From assembly GCA_039798005.1 (NCBI GenBank), contig JBDKGV010000025.1:1-21863 (forward strand): a stretch of 21,863 nucleotides of DNA. Reading direction: 5' to 3'. The position numbers and the translations under genes are program-made. The notes under the pieces are model-generated. The model was given only the letters and a program-made list of their open reading frames with translations, had not been told where the DNA came from and did no database searches. Position 1 is the first letter of the stretch, and every line of letters starts with the position of its first letter. Positions 6,193 through 15,000 of this stretch are shown here, one piece after another. The stretch comes from JBDKGV01 sp039798005. GTDB lineage: Bacteria; Fibrobacterota; Fibrobacteria; UBA5070.

Positions 6193-6272
6193 TCGGAAAA
6201 GATCGACGACTCACTTTGCTCGGCGCGACCCGGTTGGGGGTGCTCCACTCGGGTGGTCTCGATCCTTTCCGA
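6193..6272. other. Structured inverted-repeat element between purE and the PorV-like gene
   Basis: TCGGAAAAGATCGA (6193-6206) pairs with TCGATCCTTTCCGA (6259-6272) at 13 of 14 positions. Inside, ACCCG (6228-6232) pairs with CGGGT (6250-6254), with a further TGG/CCA. No T-run follows, so it is not a standard terminator. It may be a transcript-end structure of purE or a leader structure of the next gene. Confidence 0.45.
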
Positions 6273-6379
6273 ATCGGCATCCACAAATGCACGCGGTCCC
6301 GGTTGCTTGGGAGATTTCGGAAAAGGCGGAAACTGCGGGGAAACCCACGCTCGGCACCGCCGCGAACAAATATCTTGGT

Positions 6380-7747
6380 ATGGTGATCTGGCGTACCTTC
6401 CTAGCGACTCTGAGCCTTGCGACTTCCTCGTTTGCCGAAGCCTCGGCCTACGCCAATTCCAGTTTTGAATTGCCTGCCGGTGCCCGGCTCCCGGGCATGG
6501 GGAACGTCTCCCTCGGGATGCCCGGGGACGGCTCGTTCCTCTTGGCCAATCCTGCGGCACTGGCTGAACTGGATCGTCCCGAAGGCTTCTTCCACCACGC
6601 CAACCTTTACCAAGGTCTGGACATCGCCCAGGACGAGATCTTTGGCGTGATGCCCTTGGGGAAGGCGACGGTGCTGGGCTTTGGCGGACAGCGCCTCTCC
6701 GCGACCGGGATCCTGCGGGTGGAAGAAGGTCAGACGCCTGATTTTTCCAATCCCAACACCTTCGATGCCGCCGATTGGACTGCCGCCGCGGCCGTGGCGC
6801 GCAGCCTGTACGATGGCCATCTGCTGGTGGGCGGGCTCATGCGGCTTTCCGTGCGCGACCTCGATCAATGGGGCTTGGGGGCGCAGTTGGACGGTTCGGT
6901 GGTCTGGAAGCCCAACGAGCATTGGCGCTTGGGCGCTCGCTTGGAGCGGGCCATCGCCACCGCGACGGTCTGGGAAAGCGGGACGCGGGAATGGTCGCCC
7001 ATGGACGTGTCGATCGGAACCGGTTACGAGGCTCATGTGCCCTACCTGTACGGGCGCGGCTCCATCGGCTTGGAGACTCCGGGACTTTTCGAAACCCAAG
7101 CCTCCAACACCTTCAGCACCGAGCCTGCCCGACTGTGGGATGATCCGTCGCTCTTTTTGCGCAGTTGCCGCTTCGGTGGTGAATTCCGCTTCGATTGGGG
7201 CGGTGTGATTCGCGCCGGAGCCGAAATCCAAGCCATCACACGCTGGAGCGATATCTTCCAGGGCAAGGATGAATCGGGTCTTTACGGCGAATCGTGGGGC
7301 CAGATGGGTTTTGGCGTCGGGTATGTCTGGAATGAGCGCCTGCGCATCGATTACGGACTGCAGTCCCACCCCGATCTCGGGCCCTCTCACCGCATCGCGC
7401 TGGGCTGGCTCTTTGGCGAGGCTCCGGCCAAGCGCAAACCGGCCTCGGAAGACGGATCGGAAGAGGCACCGGTTCCTCGTCATGAGCTTGACCCGGTGCC
7501 TGCCGGCGAAGAGGCGCACCCGGAACAAGAAGCGCCTGAAGTCGGTGCTCCGGCCCCGCAACAGGCGCCTGTGCCGCCTGCCGCGCCCGCGTCCGTGGTT
7601 GAGCCCGTGGCTCCGGCGCCTGTCGCTGCCCCTGTCGTGGAGCCGTCGATGCCGGTGGCACCTGCTGTCCTGCCGAAGGCCGCACCGGAATCCGCACCGC
7701 CGGCTCCTGCCGCAGACGACGAGCCTGTCGAACAGCTCCAGAAATAG
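6380..7747 (+). CDS. PorV/PorQ-like outer-membrane protein with Pro/Ala-rich tail
   Basis: A 455-residue exported protein. The start MVIWRTFLATLSLATSSFAEA is a Sec signal peptide. It is followed by SFELPAGARLPGMGNVSLGM and SFLLANPAALAEL, the pattern (GARxxGMGxAxxA..D....NPAxL) found at the start of PorV/PorQ and FadL-like barrels. Repeated amphipathic strands continue to about residue 345 (RIDYGLQSHPDLGPSHRIALGW is the usual closing strand pair). The last 105 residues are a Pro/Ala/Glu-rich tail that may reach the cell wall or another partner. PorV and PorQ act in type IX secretion; related proteins also occur outside it. The start was placed at the ATG that gives a signal peptide; no clear ribosome binding site is seen. 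Confidence 0.75.
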   Translation: MVIWRTFLATLSLATSSFAEASAYANSSFELPAGARLPGMGNVSLGMPGDGSFLLANPAALAELDRPEGFFHHANLYQGLDIAQDEIFGVMPLGKATVLGFGGQRLSATGILRVEEGQTPDFSNPNTFDAADWTAAAAVARSLYDGHLLVGGLMRLSVRDLDQWGLGAQLDGSVVWKPNEHWRLGARLERAIATATVWESGTREWSPMDVSIGTGYEAHVPYLYGRGSIGLETPGLFETQASNTFSTEPARLWDDPSLFLRSCRFGGEFRFDWGGVIRAGAEIQAITRWSDIFQGKDESGLYGESWGQMGFGVGYVWNERLRIDYGLQSHPDLGPSHRIALGWLFGEAPAKRKPASEDGSEEAPVPRHELDPVPAGEEAHPEQEAPEVGAPAPQQAPVPPAAPASVVEPVAPAPVAAPVVEPSMPVAPAVLPKAAPESAPPAPAADDEPVEQLQK

Positions 7748-7784
7748 CCAAAGGCCGCATGAACTGCGGATTCATTGGTGCGGA

Positions 7785-7800
7785 TGTGATCCACATCACA
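7785..7800. promoter_or_regulatory. CRP/FNR-family operator-like site
   Basis: TGTGA-TCCACA-TCACA matches the consensus CRP arrangement TGTGA-N6-TCACA exactly in both half sites. It is centred about 66 bp upstream of the outer-membrane barrel gene at 7859, a typical activator distance. The binding protein is not in the window. Confidence 0.55.
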
Positions 7801-7858
7801 GCGCAAAGTGCATCTGGAAGCCATGTTTTCTCATTTCACCTACGACAAGGAGAATCCC

Positions 7859-9628
7859 TTGAAACAGATCGTCCCCTTGTGTCTCGTGTCGCTTGCGACC
7901 TTGGCCTCGGCCCAGGACGCGGCGCCTTCCGCACCGCCTCCAGCCGTTGAGCCATCCGTCTCGGCTGCGCCGGCCCCGGCTCCCGCTCCGGCTCCTGCCA
8001 AGCCGGTGACCGTTGAGAGTGCGCCCGCAGCACCTGCGGCCCCGGCATCGGCATCCGCCTCTCCTGCACCCGCTGCGGCCAAAGCGGCCGCCAGCGAGAA
8101 TGCTCCCGGCTCGTCCGCCGCATCCGGTGGAGAATCCTCCTCGGGTGTCCAGTTCCATCCGGGCCTTTCGTTCGGTACCGTGACGGTGGACGGCAAGACT
8201 TGGACGCGCCTCTCGTTCCAGCCGGAAGTCGAGATCGGCAAGCTGGGCATCGCCTTCGACTTGGAAGTGTTCCTTGACGAAAGCCAGAATTTGTCCAGCC
8301 GTGGCTGGGAATTCGGCAACAGCCAGGAAACGGTCGAGAGCATCCTGCGCAAGATCTACTACGTGCGTTGGGACCGTCCGGGTGCCACCTTCTACGCCAA
8401 GGCCGGGGCCTTGGACAATGTGACCCTCGCCCATGGGCTGGTGGTCAACGGGTACCGCAATACGGCTCGCTACCCCGATTACAAGCTGCTTGGCCTGCAT
8501 ACCCAGCTCAACGACATCGGGTCCTTGGGATGGGATGCCGAACTTCTTGTGAACAGTGTTCAGGATGTTTCCAAGCGAGGGCCCTTCTGGGCCGGACGGC
8601 TTGGCCTGCGACCGCTCAAGCCCAGCGGCATGCCGATCTTCAAGGACTTGCGCGTGGGAGCGGGTGTGGCGCGTGACGAGAGCCAGTTCTCGGGGCTTCG
8701 CGATCGGGATGAAGACCGTTGCCCTGATCTCGTCGACGAGATGCCCGGGAATGCCACCAGTTGCGTGAAGGATCCGCCGCTGGCCTGGCTCAACACGCTC
8801 AGCACCGACAGCAGCTTGGGCTGGGCGCTGGATTCCGCCGCCAAGTTCAAGAAGCGTCAGAGCGATTCCTTGGCCGGTGTCTACGGGCGCAAGATGGCTT
8901 TCACGGCGCTCTGGCTCGATGCCGAACTTCCTTTGGTGACGACGGAGCTTCTCAAGGTCGGGGTCTACACGGAGTTCTCCAAGCCCATCACTCCTGACGA
9001 CTCCTTGGTGTCCAGCCTGGGGTGGGGAGCCATCCCGGCCGGTGCGTGGGCCAAGATCGGCCCCGTGGACCTGAGCGCGGAATACCGCCTGTTCCGTGGA
9101 CCTTTCCAGCCGGGCTGGTTCGATGCCAACTATGAGCTCGATCGCGCCCGCCAGTCGGGAACGGCGATCAAGCCCAAGACCGAGCTGGTCTACGGGATCG
9201 GAGCCTCGAAGGCGCTTCTGCAAGGCTATTTCGCCGGTGCCGGGGTGGATCTCTGGAGCTTCGTGCATGTCGGCGGCAATTACAGCCACATGGTGTCCTC
9301 CGGCAACGCGCCCGATCAGCGTGCGCTTTCGGGCCGGGCTGGGCTGGGCAAGACCTTGCTCGACTTCACCAAGAAGATCAGCGTGGCCGAAGTCTACTGG
9401 CGCAAGGATCGCATCGGCCTGGACACCTGGGAGGATGCCTTGGGCATGACCCACAAGGACGGCTTCTTCGATCGCAGCACCTTCAACGCCTACGGATGGC
9501 GTCTGGGAAGCCTTGCTGCCCCTGGGGTGGAACTCACCGTCCAGCGCGAAACCACCTTCTCGCGCAACACCGACGGCTCGCTGAAATCCGAGACCCAAAT
9601 GGCGATCTCCAGCCAAGTGCGCTTCTGA
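7859..9628 (+). CDS. Large outer-membrane beta-barrel protein with Ala/Pro linker
   Basis: A 589-residue protein read from a TTG start. TTG 7859-7861 is chosen because AAGGAG lies 6 bases upstream and the product begins with a clean signal peptide MKQIVPLCLVSLATLASAQ; an ATG at 7808 would hide it. Residues 20-95 are Ala/Pro/Ser-rich low complexity. From about 97 on, alternating strands (e.g. FQPEVEIGKLGIAFDLEVFL) run to the end, which closes with SETQMAISSQVRF: a terminal Phe typical of outer-membrane barrels. Around residue 280 an acidic DRDEDRCPDLVDE segment resembles a thrombospondin type-3 calcium loop. Specific family and cargo are not recognised. It has its own CRP-like site upstream and a strong terminator downstream. 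Confidence 0.8.
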   Translation: MKQIVPLCLVSLATLASAQDAAPSAPPPAVEPSVSAAPAPAPAPAPAKPVTVESAPAAPAAPASASASPAPAAAKAAASENAPGSSAASGGESSSGVQFHPGLSFGTVTVDGKTWTRLSFQPEVEIGKLGIAFDLEVFLDESQNLSSRGWEFGNSQETVESILRKIYYVRWDRPGATFYAKAGALDNVTLAHGLVVNGYRNTARYPDYKLLGLHTQLNDIGSLGWDAELLVNSVQDVSKRGPFWAGRLGLRPLKPSGMPIFKDLRVGAGVARDESQFSGLRDRDEDRCPDLVDEMPGNATSCVKDPPLAWLNTLSTDSSLGWALDSAAKFKKRQSDSLAGVYGRKMAFTALWLDAELPLVTTELLKVGVYTEFSKPITPDDSLVSSLGWGAIPAGAWAKIGPVDLSAEYRLFRGPFQPGWFDANYELDRARQSGTAIKPKTELVYGIGASKALLQGYFAGAGVDLWSFVHVGGNYSHMVSSGNAPDQRALSGRAGLGKTLLDFTKKISVAEVYWRKDRIGLDTWEDALGMTHKDGFFDRSTFNAYGWRLGSLAAPGVELTVQRETTFSRNTDGSLKSETQMAISSQVRF

Positions 9629-9655
9629 GACGTTCCGAATAGACCCGTGGCATTC

Positions 9656-9691
9656 GCCCTCGTTCCATCAACCATGGATCGGGGGCTTTTT
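9656..9691 (+). terminator. Strong Rho-independent terminator
   Basis: GCCCTCG (9656-9662) pairs with CGGGGGC (9680-9686) with one G-T pair, then a T-T mismatch, then TCCAT with ATGGA and a CAACC loop. TTTTT follows at 9687-9691. It ends the outer-membrane barrel transcript. Confidence 0.85.
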
Positions 9692-9816
9692 CTTGGGCAC
9701 CCCCGGCGAGGCGCCGGTCAGGCCCTATGCCTCCCGTCGGTCGGCACGCAGCCACCGCCCGCTACGGGGCGCTGTCTGCGCCCATGCGGGTGACGGTCCT
9801 TGGTGCGGCGCTTGGC

Positions 9817-10674
9817 CTAGAGCTGGAAGTTGGACACGGGCAAGCGCCAGGCCAGGACCCAAAGGACGCCCAAGATCACCCAGATCTTGACTTCCAAGGA
9901 GCGGCGTCCCCACGCGGGAATCGTGTGGGTGAAGAGGGAGGCTCCGGCCGTCCAGATCATGCCGATGCAGACGGTCGCACCCAGCATGTAGGCAGGGCCC
10001 CAGTTGGGCACCGAGGAGAAGATGCGGTAAAGCACGAAGCCGATGGTGAACAGCAAGGGCAGAAGGGCGACCAGGGCGGCGCGGCGATCGCCGATGGCGA
10101 TAGGGAGGGTGACGGCTCCCATGGCGCGGTCGCCAGGAACGTCCTCGATGTCCTTGTAGATCTCGCGGGACAAGGTGAGGCTTGCGGCGCACACCGTCAG
10201 CACCAGCACCTGGCGATTCCATTCGCCGGGGAGGGCGCCAAAAATCACCGTGGTCGCGCAGGTCGCGGCGATCACGAGATTGCCCTGCAAGGGGCGGCCC
10301 TTGAGCCGCTTGTCGTACAGGAAGAGCGCGATCCCGACCATGATGGCGATCTCAAGGGCCTTCACATAGGCGTAGGCGGCAAGCATCAGGCCGATGGCAA
10401 GGAACCACCCGGAGATGCGAAGGGCGGTGACTTCTGAAAGTGCACCGCTGACCAGAGGGCGGTCGGGCCGGTTGATGCGGTCGGCCTGCAGATCGCAAAG
10501 ATCGTTGTATCCGTTGCCGAAGGCCGCGATGCAAAAGACGGCCATGGCCAGAAGCCACGGCTTGTCGCTGTGCCAATCGACCCCGGCGGTCCACGAACCG
10601 GCAAGCGATGTGGCGGACGCGACGGCGCAATTGCCAAGGCGGATGAAGCGCAGCGATGCCAGTAAGGTTCCCAC
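9817..10674 (-). CDS. UbiA-family prenyltransferase
   Basis: An integral membrane enzyme of 285 residues that transfers a polyprenyl chain from its diphosphate to an acceptor. Eight to nine hydrophobic helices are visible. The two Mg-diphosphate motifs are present: NDLCDLQADRINRPDRPL (Asn57, Asp58, Asp61, Asp65) and REIYKDIEDVPGDRAMG (Asp175, Asp178, Asp182). The second form, with TLPI after it, resembles the geranylgeranylglycerol-phosphate and menaquinone-type branches more than UbiA itself; the acceptor cannot be told from sequence. The frame is open to 10794, but the extension overlaps the divergent gene's promoter, so GTG 10672-10674 is proposed; it lacks a clear ribosome binding site and is tentative. 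Confidence 0.88.
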   Translation of the reverse strand: MGTLLASLRFIRLGNCAVASATSLAGSWTAGVDWHSDKPWLLAMAVFCIAAFGNGYNDLCDLQADRINRPDRPLVSGALSEVTALRISGWFLAIGLMLAAYAYVKALEIAIMVGIALFLYDKRLKGRPLQGNLVIAATCATTVIFGALPGEWNRQVLVLTVCAASLTLSREIYKDIEDVPGDRAMGAVTLPIAIGDRRAALVALLPLLFTIGFVLYRIFSSVPNWGPAYMLGATVCIGMIWTAGASLFTHTIPAWGRRSLEVKIWVILGVLWVLAWRLPVSNFQL

Positions 10675-10797
10675 GGTCAGGAAAGGTACACGCCTGTGGC
10701 CTGGTTCCTCGTGGAGTACGCAAACAAACCGCGCTCCGGCAACGCACTTTCGATCCGCCGGACAGGATGTACTCTTTTGGAAAAAGGAGGCCATCTC

Positions 10798-11838
10798 ATG
10801 CGTTCAACATCCGCCATCATCACCGCCGTCGTGCTCGGGGCATCTGCAGTCCCCGCCTTTGCGACCTGCGCCGACACCCTGTTCCTGCAGTCCTTGACGC
10901 GCACGGAAAAGACCTACCGCAAGATCGGGAACCAGATCGATTCCTCTTCCGTGGTCAAGAGGATCGCCATGGACTCGTTGGCCCAGGCGGCTCCCCCGAC
11001 GGTCCCGGCCGGTGAGAAGTCCACCGACACCTCCCGGATCCTGCTTTCGTTCTCGCCCGATTGCGGCGCCGATTCCATCAGCACCGCGCAGACCTTCCGC
11101 GTGGTGGACACCTTCTCCACCGACCTCAAGGGCAACGTGAAGCGCAGCCTCGCCGGACGCGTGGAGGAAATGCGCTTCAAGGCGGTCACGACCGACAACC
11201 CCGGCGTCCAGTTCGCCAACGGCGATGTGATCATGTTCAAGAAAAGCTGGTCCTTGAGCCTGCCCGGCAACACCAAGGAAGCCACCTACGATGTCGTGAT
11301 CATCGAGAACGAGACCGCGATCCGCAGCGCCGTGGCCGGAGGCATCGCCCGTTCCTACACCACCCAGGCGACGGCAGGCGGCACATCCACCTCGATGAAG
11401 TCCGGCTTCTACGGGATGTCGGGGCAGTATCCCGGCAAGGGCATCGGCGCGGCCTATGCCACCTTCCTGAACTACTTCAACGGCGCTTTCGCAAACCAGG
11501 TGGCTGGATCGGATTCGATCATCGTGCGCCTGGTCTCGCTGGATGCCGAGTATGACGTCGTCCATCAGAACTACGCTCCCAATGGCGTGACCGGAATCGT
11601 CGCGGCACCCCAAGCGGCCAAGGTCGGCGTGGCGAACCTGGGCGATGGCTGGAAGGTCTCGACCTCCACTCCTGCCGCGGGCTTCGTGCGCAGCTTGGAC
11701 GGCCGGATGGTGCGTCGTTTCCCGGCGGGGGCCTCCTTCGTCTGGAACGGTCGCGAGGCTGCCGGGCAGAAGGCCGGACGTGGCGTGTACCTGGTGGGAT
11801 TCGAGGGCCAAGGAGCATCGACTCTCGTCGTTCCTTGA
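10798..11838 (+). CDS. Secreted protein with FlgD/type IX-like C-terminal domain
   Basis: A 346-residue protein. ATG 10798 is fixed by AAGGAGG 7 bases upstream and starts a signal peptide, MRSTSAIITAVVLGASAVPAFA, with cleavage likely near residue 22. The middle part is not recognised: it has two Cys (24, 89), Ser/Thr-rich strands and an NYFNGAFANQVAGSDSIIV segment. Residues 282-346 (GDGWKVSTS to VVP) show the pattern 'vrslDGRMVRRFPAG..FVWNGRE..GQKAGRGVYLV', which is the FlgD-like/type IX sorting domain layout with a W-x-G and G-x-Y core. This fits the PorV-like gene nearby. The function of the main domain is unknown. It is divergent from the UbiA gene and ends before a bidirectional terminator. 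Confidence 0.8.
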   Translation: MRSTSAIITAVVLGASAVPAFATCADTLFLQSLTRTEKTYRKIGNQIDSSSVVKRIAMDSLAQAAPPTVPAGEKSTDTSRILLSFSPDCGADSISTAQTFRVVDTFSTDLKGNVKRSLAGRVEEMRFKAVTTDNPGVQFANGDVIMFKKSWSLSLPGNTKEATYDVVIIENETAIRSAVAGGIARSYTTQATAGGTSTSMKSGFYGMSGQYPGKGIGAAYATFLNYFNGAFANQVAGSDSIIVRLVSLDAEYDVVHQNYAPNGVTGIVAAPQAAKVGVANLGDGWKVSTSTPAAGFVRSLDGRMVRRFPAGASFVWNGREAAGQKAGRGVYLVGFEGQGASTLVVP

Positions 11839-11881
11839 TAGGGGCAGCGACACAAAGGGAAGCACAGCTTCCATGAAAAAA

Positions 11882-11906
11882 GGCCATCGCTTTGCGGTGG
11901 CCTTTT
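11882..11906. terminator. Bidirectional Rho-independent terminator
   Basis: GGCCATCGC (11882-11890) pairs with GCGGTGGCC (11894-11902) around a TTT loop, one G-T pair. Six A precede and TTTT follows, so it can work on both strands. The same hairpin recurs at 17939-17963. Confidence 0.8.
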
Positions 11907-11955
11907 GCTTGGTATCGAGTTCACGGCCACGACCTGCGCTGAGAACCAAAAATCC

Positions 11956-12098
11956 CATTTGTGCTCTGGTAGCGCACAAAACCTTTTCGCCGTGCTCCTT
12001 TTTTGGTGAAATAATCCTTGACTTGACCCAATTTTGTTCCTGCAACATAAGGTCCCTGTGCTTGGAATGCTCGCTGAAGGAGTGAACGGATGAGTCTT
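11956..12098. repeat. Leader repeat, copy 1 (about 143 bp)
   Basis: Nearly identical to 20911-21054, with roughly ten differences by eye. Both begin CATTTGTGCTCTGGTAG and run through the promoter region, the GAAGGAG ribosome binding site and the first three codons (ATG AGT CTT). Each copy stands in front of a unit ending in a propeller-like lipoprotein gene. Confidence 0.9.
12023..12051 (+). promoter_or_regulatory. Sigma70-type promoter in the leader repeat
   Basis: TTGACC, 17 bases, then CATAAG (4 of 6 to TATAAT), behind an A/T-rich stretch. The ATG lies about 40 bases downstream. In the second copy (20978-21006) the -35 is kept but the -10 reads CATGAA, a weaker match. Confidence 0.5.
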
Positions 12099-15000
12099 AC
12101 CCCACCCCGCAATACACGCGCCATAAAATGGGCGCTCGTTGCACTTGGCTTGCTGCAAACTCCCGCGTGGGCAGTATTGAAAGGCTGGCCTTTTCCTGGT
12201 TACAGTCATGTGGATTTTGAAAATCCGATTGGTTTAGTCGATCCAAGCCAGATTCCTGTTGTAAACACCTGCTTGGAGCCAATGAAAATCGAGATCGACC
12301 AATCGCGGGTGGTTGGTGGAGTGATGCCAACGGGTATCGGACAGCCCCAAGGCTGTAACTTGCCTCCTTATAGGGGGCAGTGGTACGAAGTCATGGCTGT
12401 CGTACCCTACACGCTGACCTGTGGAAATGGCGTCAAGTACGCTGGTGAGAAAAAATTAGTCGCAACGGGAACCCTGAAAGAAGGGTGCGATCATCGCGAT
12501 CGCCCGCAAACATGGCCAAGTGCAGCGCGAGTCGATGAAAATGGCATGGTGCGGGGCATGTGGTGGGGTGATGAAGATTATGATCCTGTCGAAATAGGGT
12601 TTGGAATCGGGAATCCCGGCTTGCGATTTGACGAGGCCGAAATCAAAAAGTCATTCCTCGGCCAAACGTGCGTTTTGCCCGCTTACGCTGGCGGCCAAGA
12701 CAAGCTGGCGCGCCCGGTCATCTTCGTGCATGGGTTGCAAGTTCCCTACGATGAGACTTGGGGCGTGCGGGCCATTTCCTGCAATTTGGATCTTTCAACG
12801 GTGGCACCTGACACCGATGCTCCAAAAACTAAAGTGGTTTGGAAGCAAAATATGTCCAATGGGACATTTGATCTGACACTCCAAGCAATGGTTGGATTTA
12901 CAGGAACATGCAAGACCTCCAAGAATCAAGTGCCATGGGAATCCACTTGGAAAGATATGTTTCACTATACCGTGGCTCCTGGTTTCGGGGGCGGTGAGGC
13001 GTGGAATAATTTCGAACAGGATAACATTCCTACCGTCACCGAAATTCGTGTGAATGGCAATGCTCTGACCGGATCAGTCGCTGTGTGGGTGGCAAAATAT
13101 GATTTTCTCAAAGGCTCTTTTCTTCCAGAAGGTTTGAGTTTCGGCAGTATAGCAGCAACTCATAACATTGATGGGCTTGAATACGTCAAGGTCGCCTTGA
13201 AATTCTCGATTCCTCTGGACAAGATCGATTGGGAACATGCGAGCCGCGCCCGCGATTTGCAAGGTAAGAGGGGATTTGTTGATCAGGATACTGCAGATGG
13301 AGGAGCGTACCGTTCTGGTACGGGAGCGGATGTGCTGTCGCGTATGCAGCATCTGCAAAAGGGCGAAAAGATCAACGAAAACGGCATTTACTTCTTCAAC
13401 GGGTATCGCTGGAATCCTGATTCGGCGCGGGTCCTCCAGCCATTGCCGTGGTGGAACGATGCCGGTCCAGAGTTCAAGGGGCAACGTGGAGAAAGTTGGG
13501 AGCTGTATCAGTTCGTGAGGGATGTCCTGACGACGCATTACGGCACGACTTGGAGGAAAGATGCAAGCAAGCAAGTCGATTTGGTTTGTCACAGTCAGGG
13601 AGGCATTTCTGTACGGGAGATGCTGGCCAATGCCGCTGGCACCGACGAAGATGGCAAACCGCTACCACAAGGGGATGCCAATCCTCTCAATCACATCCGC
13701 AAGGTTGTGACGGTCAATACGCCTCACTTTGGAGCTGTTTCGACCACGGATTTGGAGCAACTGCCGTCGGACTATATGAATTCGCTCGGTACGCTTATTC
13801 AAGACTCGGGAAAGACGGACATCACTCTCGCAGACGTTGACATCACCCCCACCATGCTTGGGCGTATGGTAGGAGGCTATGCCGGGGGACGCGCCGGGCC
13901 TGATGCGGCCACCGATGCTGTTTCCGACTGGTTCTTTGAAAACGATCACGGCAATGCGCCTCTCAATGGATCATCCTTCATGGCTGGCGTTGCACTGGCA
14001 CCGACCTGGGTGCCCTTGGCCTCATTCGTGGGTTGGGTCGCGGGAACGGTGGGAGGAGCCACGGCGGATTGGAATGTCAGGATGCATGGCAATTGGGTGA
14101 AGGCCAACAACATCAAATTCACAGCGGATTGGGGTGTCCTTGGCAGCATGAAGGTCGGTGAGAAGGACTTGGACCTAGATCTGGGCTATGGACGCGTGTT
14201 TTCCGGGCGACGAAAGGGAGCGCATTTGGCTTTGAATAGCACCCCTGTCGTGAACCTCGCATTGAATTATCCCAAACTTCCCAATGGACAAGACCTGAAT
14301 CTCCAGACATTGCACAGCAATGTGGATGGTTTGGGGAATCTGGTGCGTGACATCCTCTCACAAAATCTGGATGGCATCTGTGATCAGTCCCCCGACTTGC
14401 AAATCGCGAGTTGCTACGGATTTGCCAACACCTTCCGCTACGGGGAATTTGCCGATGCCGTCGTGGATCATGTGGATTTGAGGATTCCAGAACTGCAATT
14501 TCTGAACGATTTCCAGACGGGATTCATGTCCAAAACGGACATGACGGTGGATGAGAATAGTCAGAAAGCTGTGCGTGACGGAGGCGTGTGGATACCAAGC
14601 AAGCACCTTGGTAAATTCCAAGAGCCGCGCGGGTACGATGTTCGCAAGTTCTTCACGCGGGGTCGCTACCCCGATACGCTGGCACCACATGGGGATTTGG
14701 GAATTTCCTTCAGCGAGAAGTTCTTGGGCCATCGCTTTGAGGCCAATCCGTCGGTGATAGGGGCGCCCATGCTGGGCCATGACATTTATTGTGCCTTATC
14801 CACCGATTGCAGCGATCTGTTGCAGTTGGGTGGCATGGCTCAGCTCCCCGAGGGGCTGCGCAGCTTCGTTCAGGTGAGCTTGGCCAATGCGAGCAATGTG
14901 ACGCGCACCGTTGATGCCGTTCCGGTGGCCGGAGACTTTTCCCTAGCGGCCATGTCCCAATCGGGAGAGGTCACTGGGTATCGAATCTTGAACAAGGACG

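Noticed and set aside
5888..6379. N-terminal extension of the PorV-like protein
   Set aside because: It overlaps purE in another frame; the ATG at 6380 gives a proper signal peptide.
7796..9616. 606-codon minus-strand frame opposite the outer-membrane barrel gene
   Set aside because: Same length as the true gene in a mirrored frame, no signal peptide or domain; the plus-strand product has signal, barrel strands and terminal Phe.
10804..12048. 414-codon minus-strand frame opposite the sorting-domain protein
   Set aside because: His/Gly/Asp-rich shadow with no motif; the plus-strand gene has an ideal ribosome binding site and a signal peptide.
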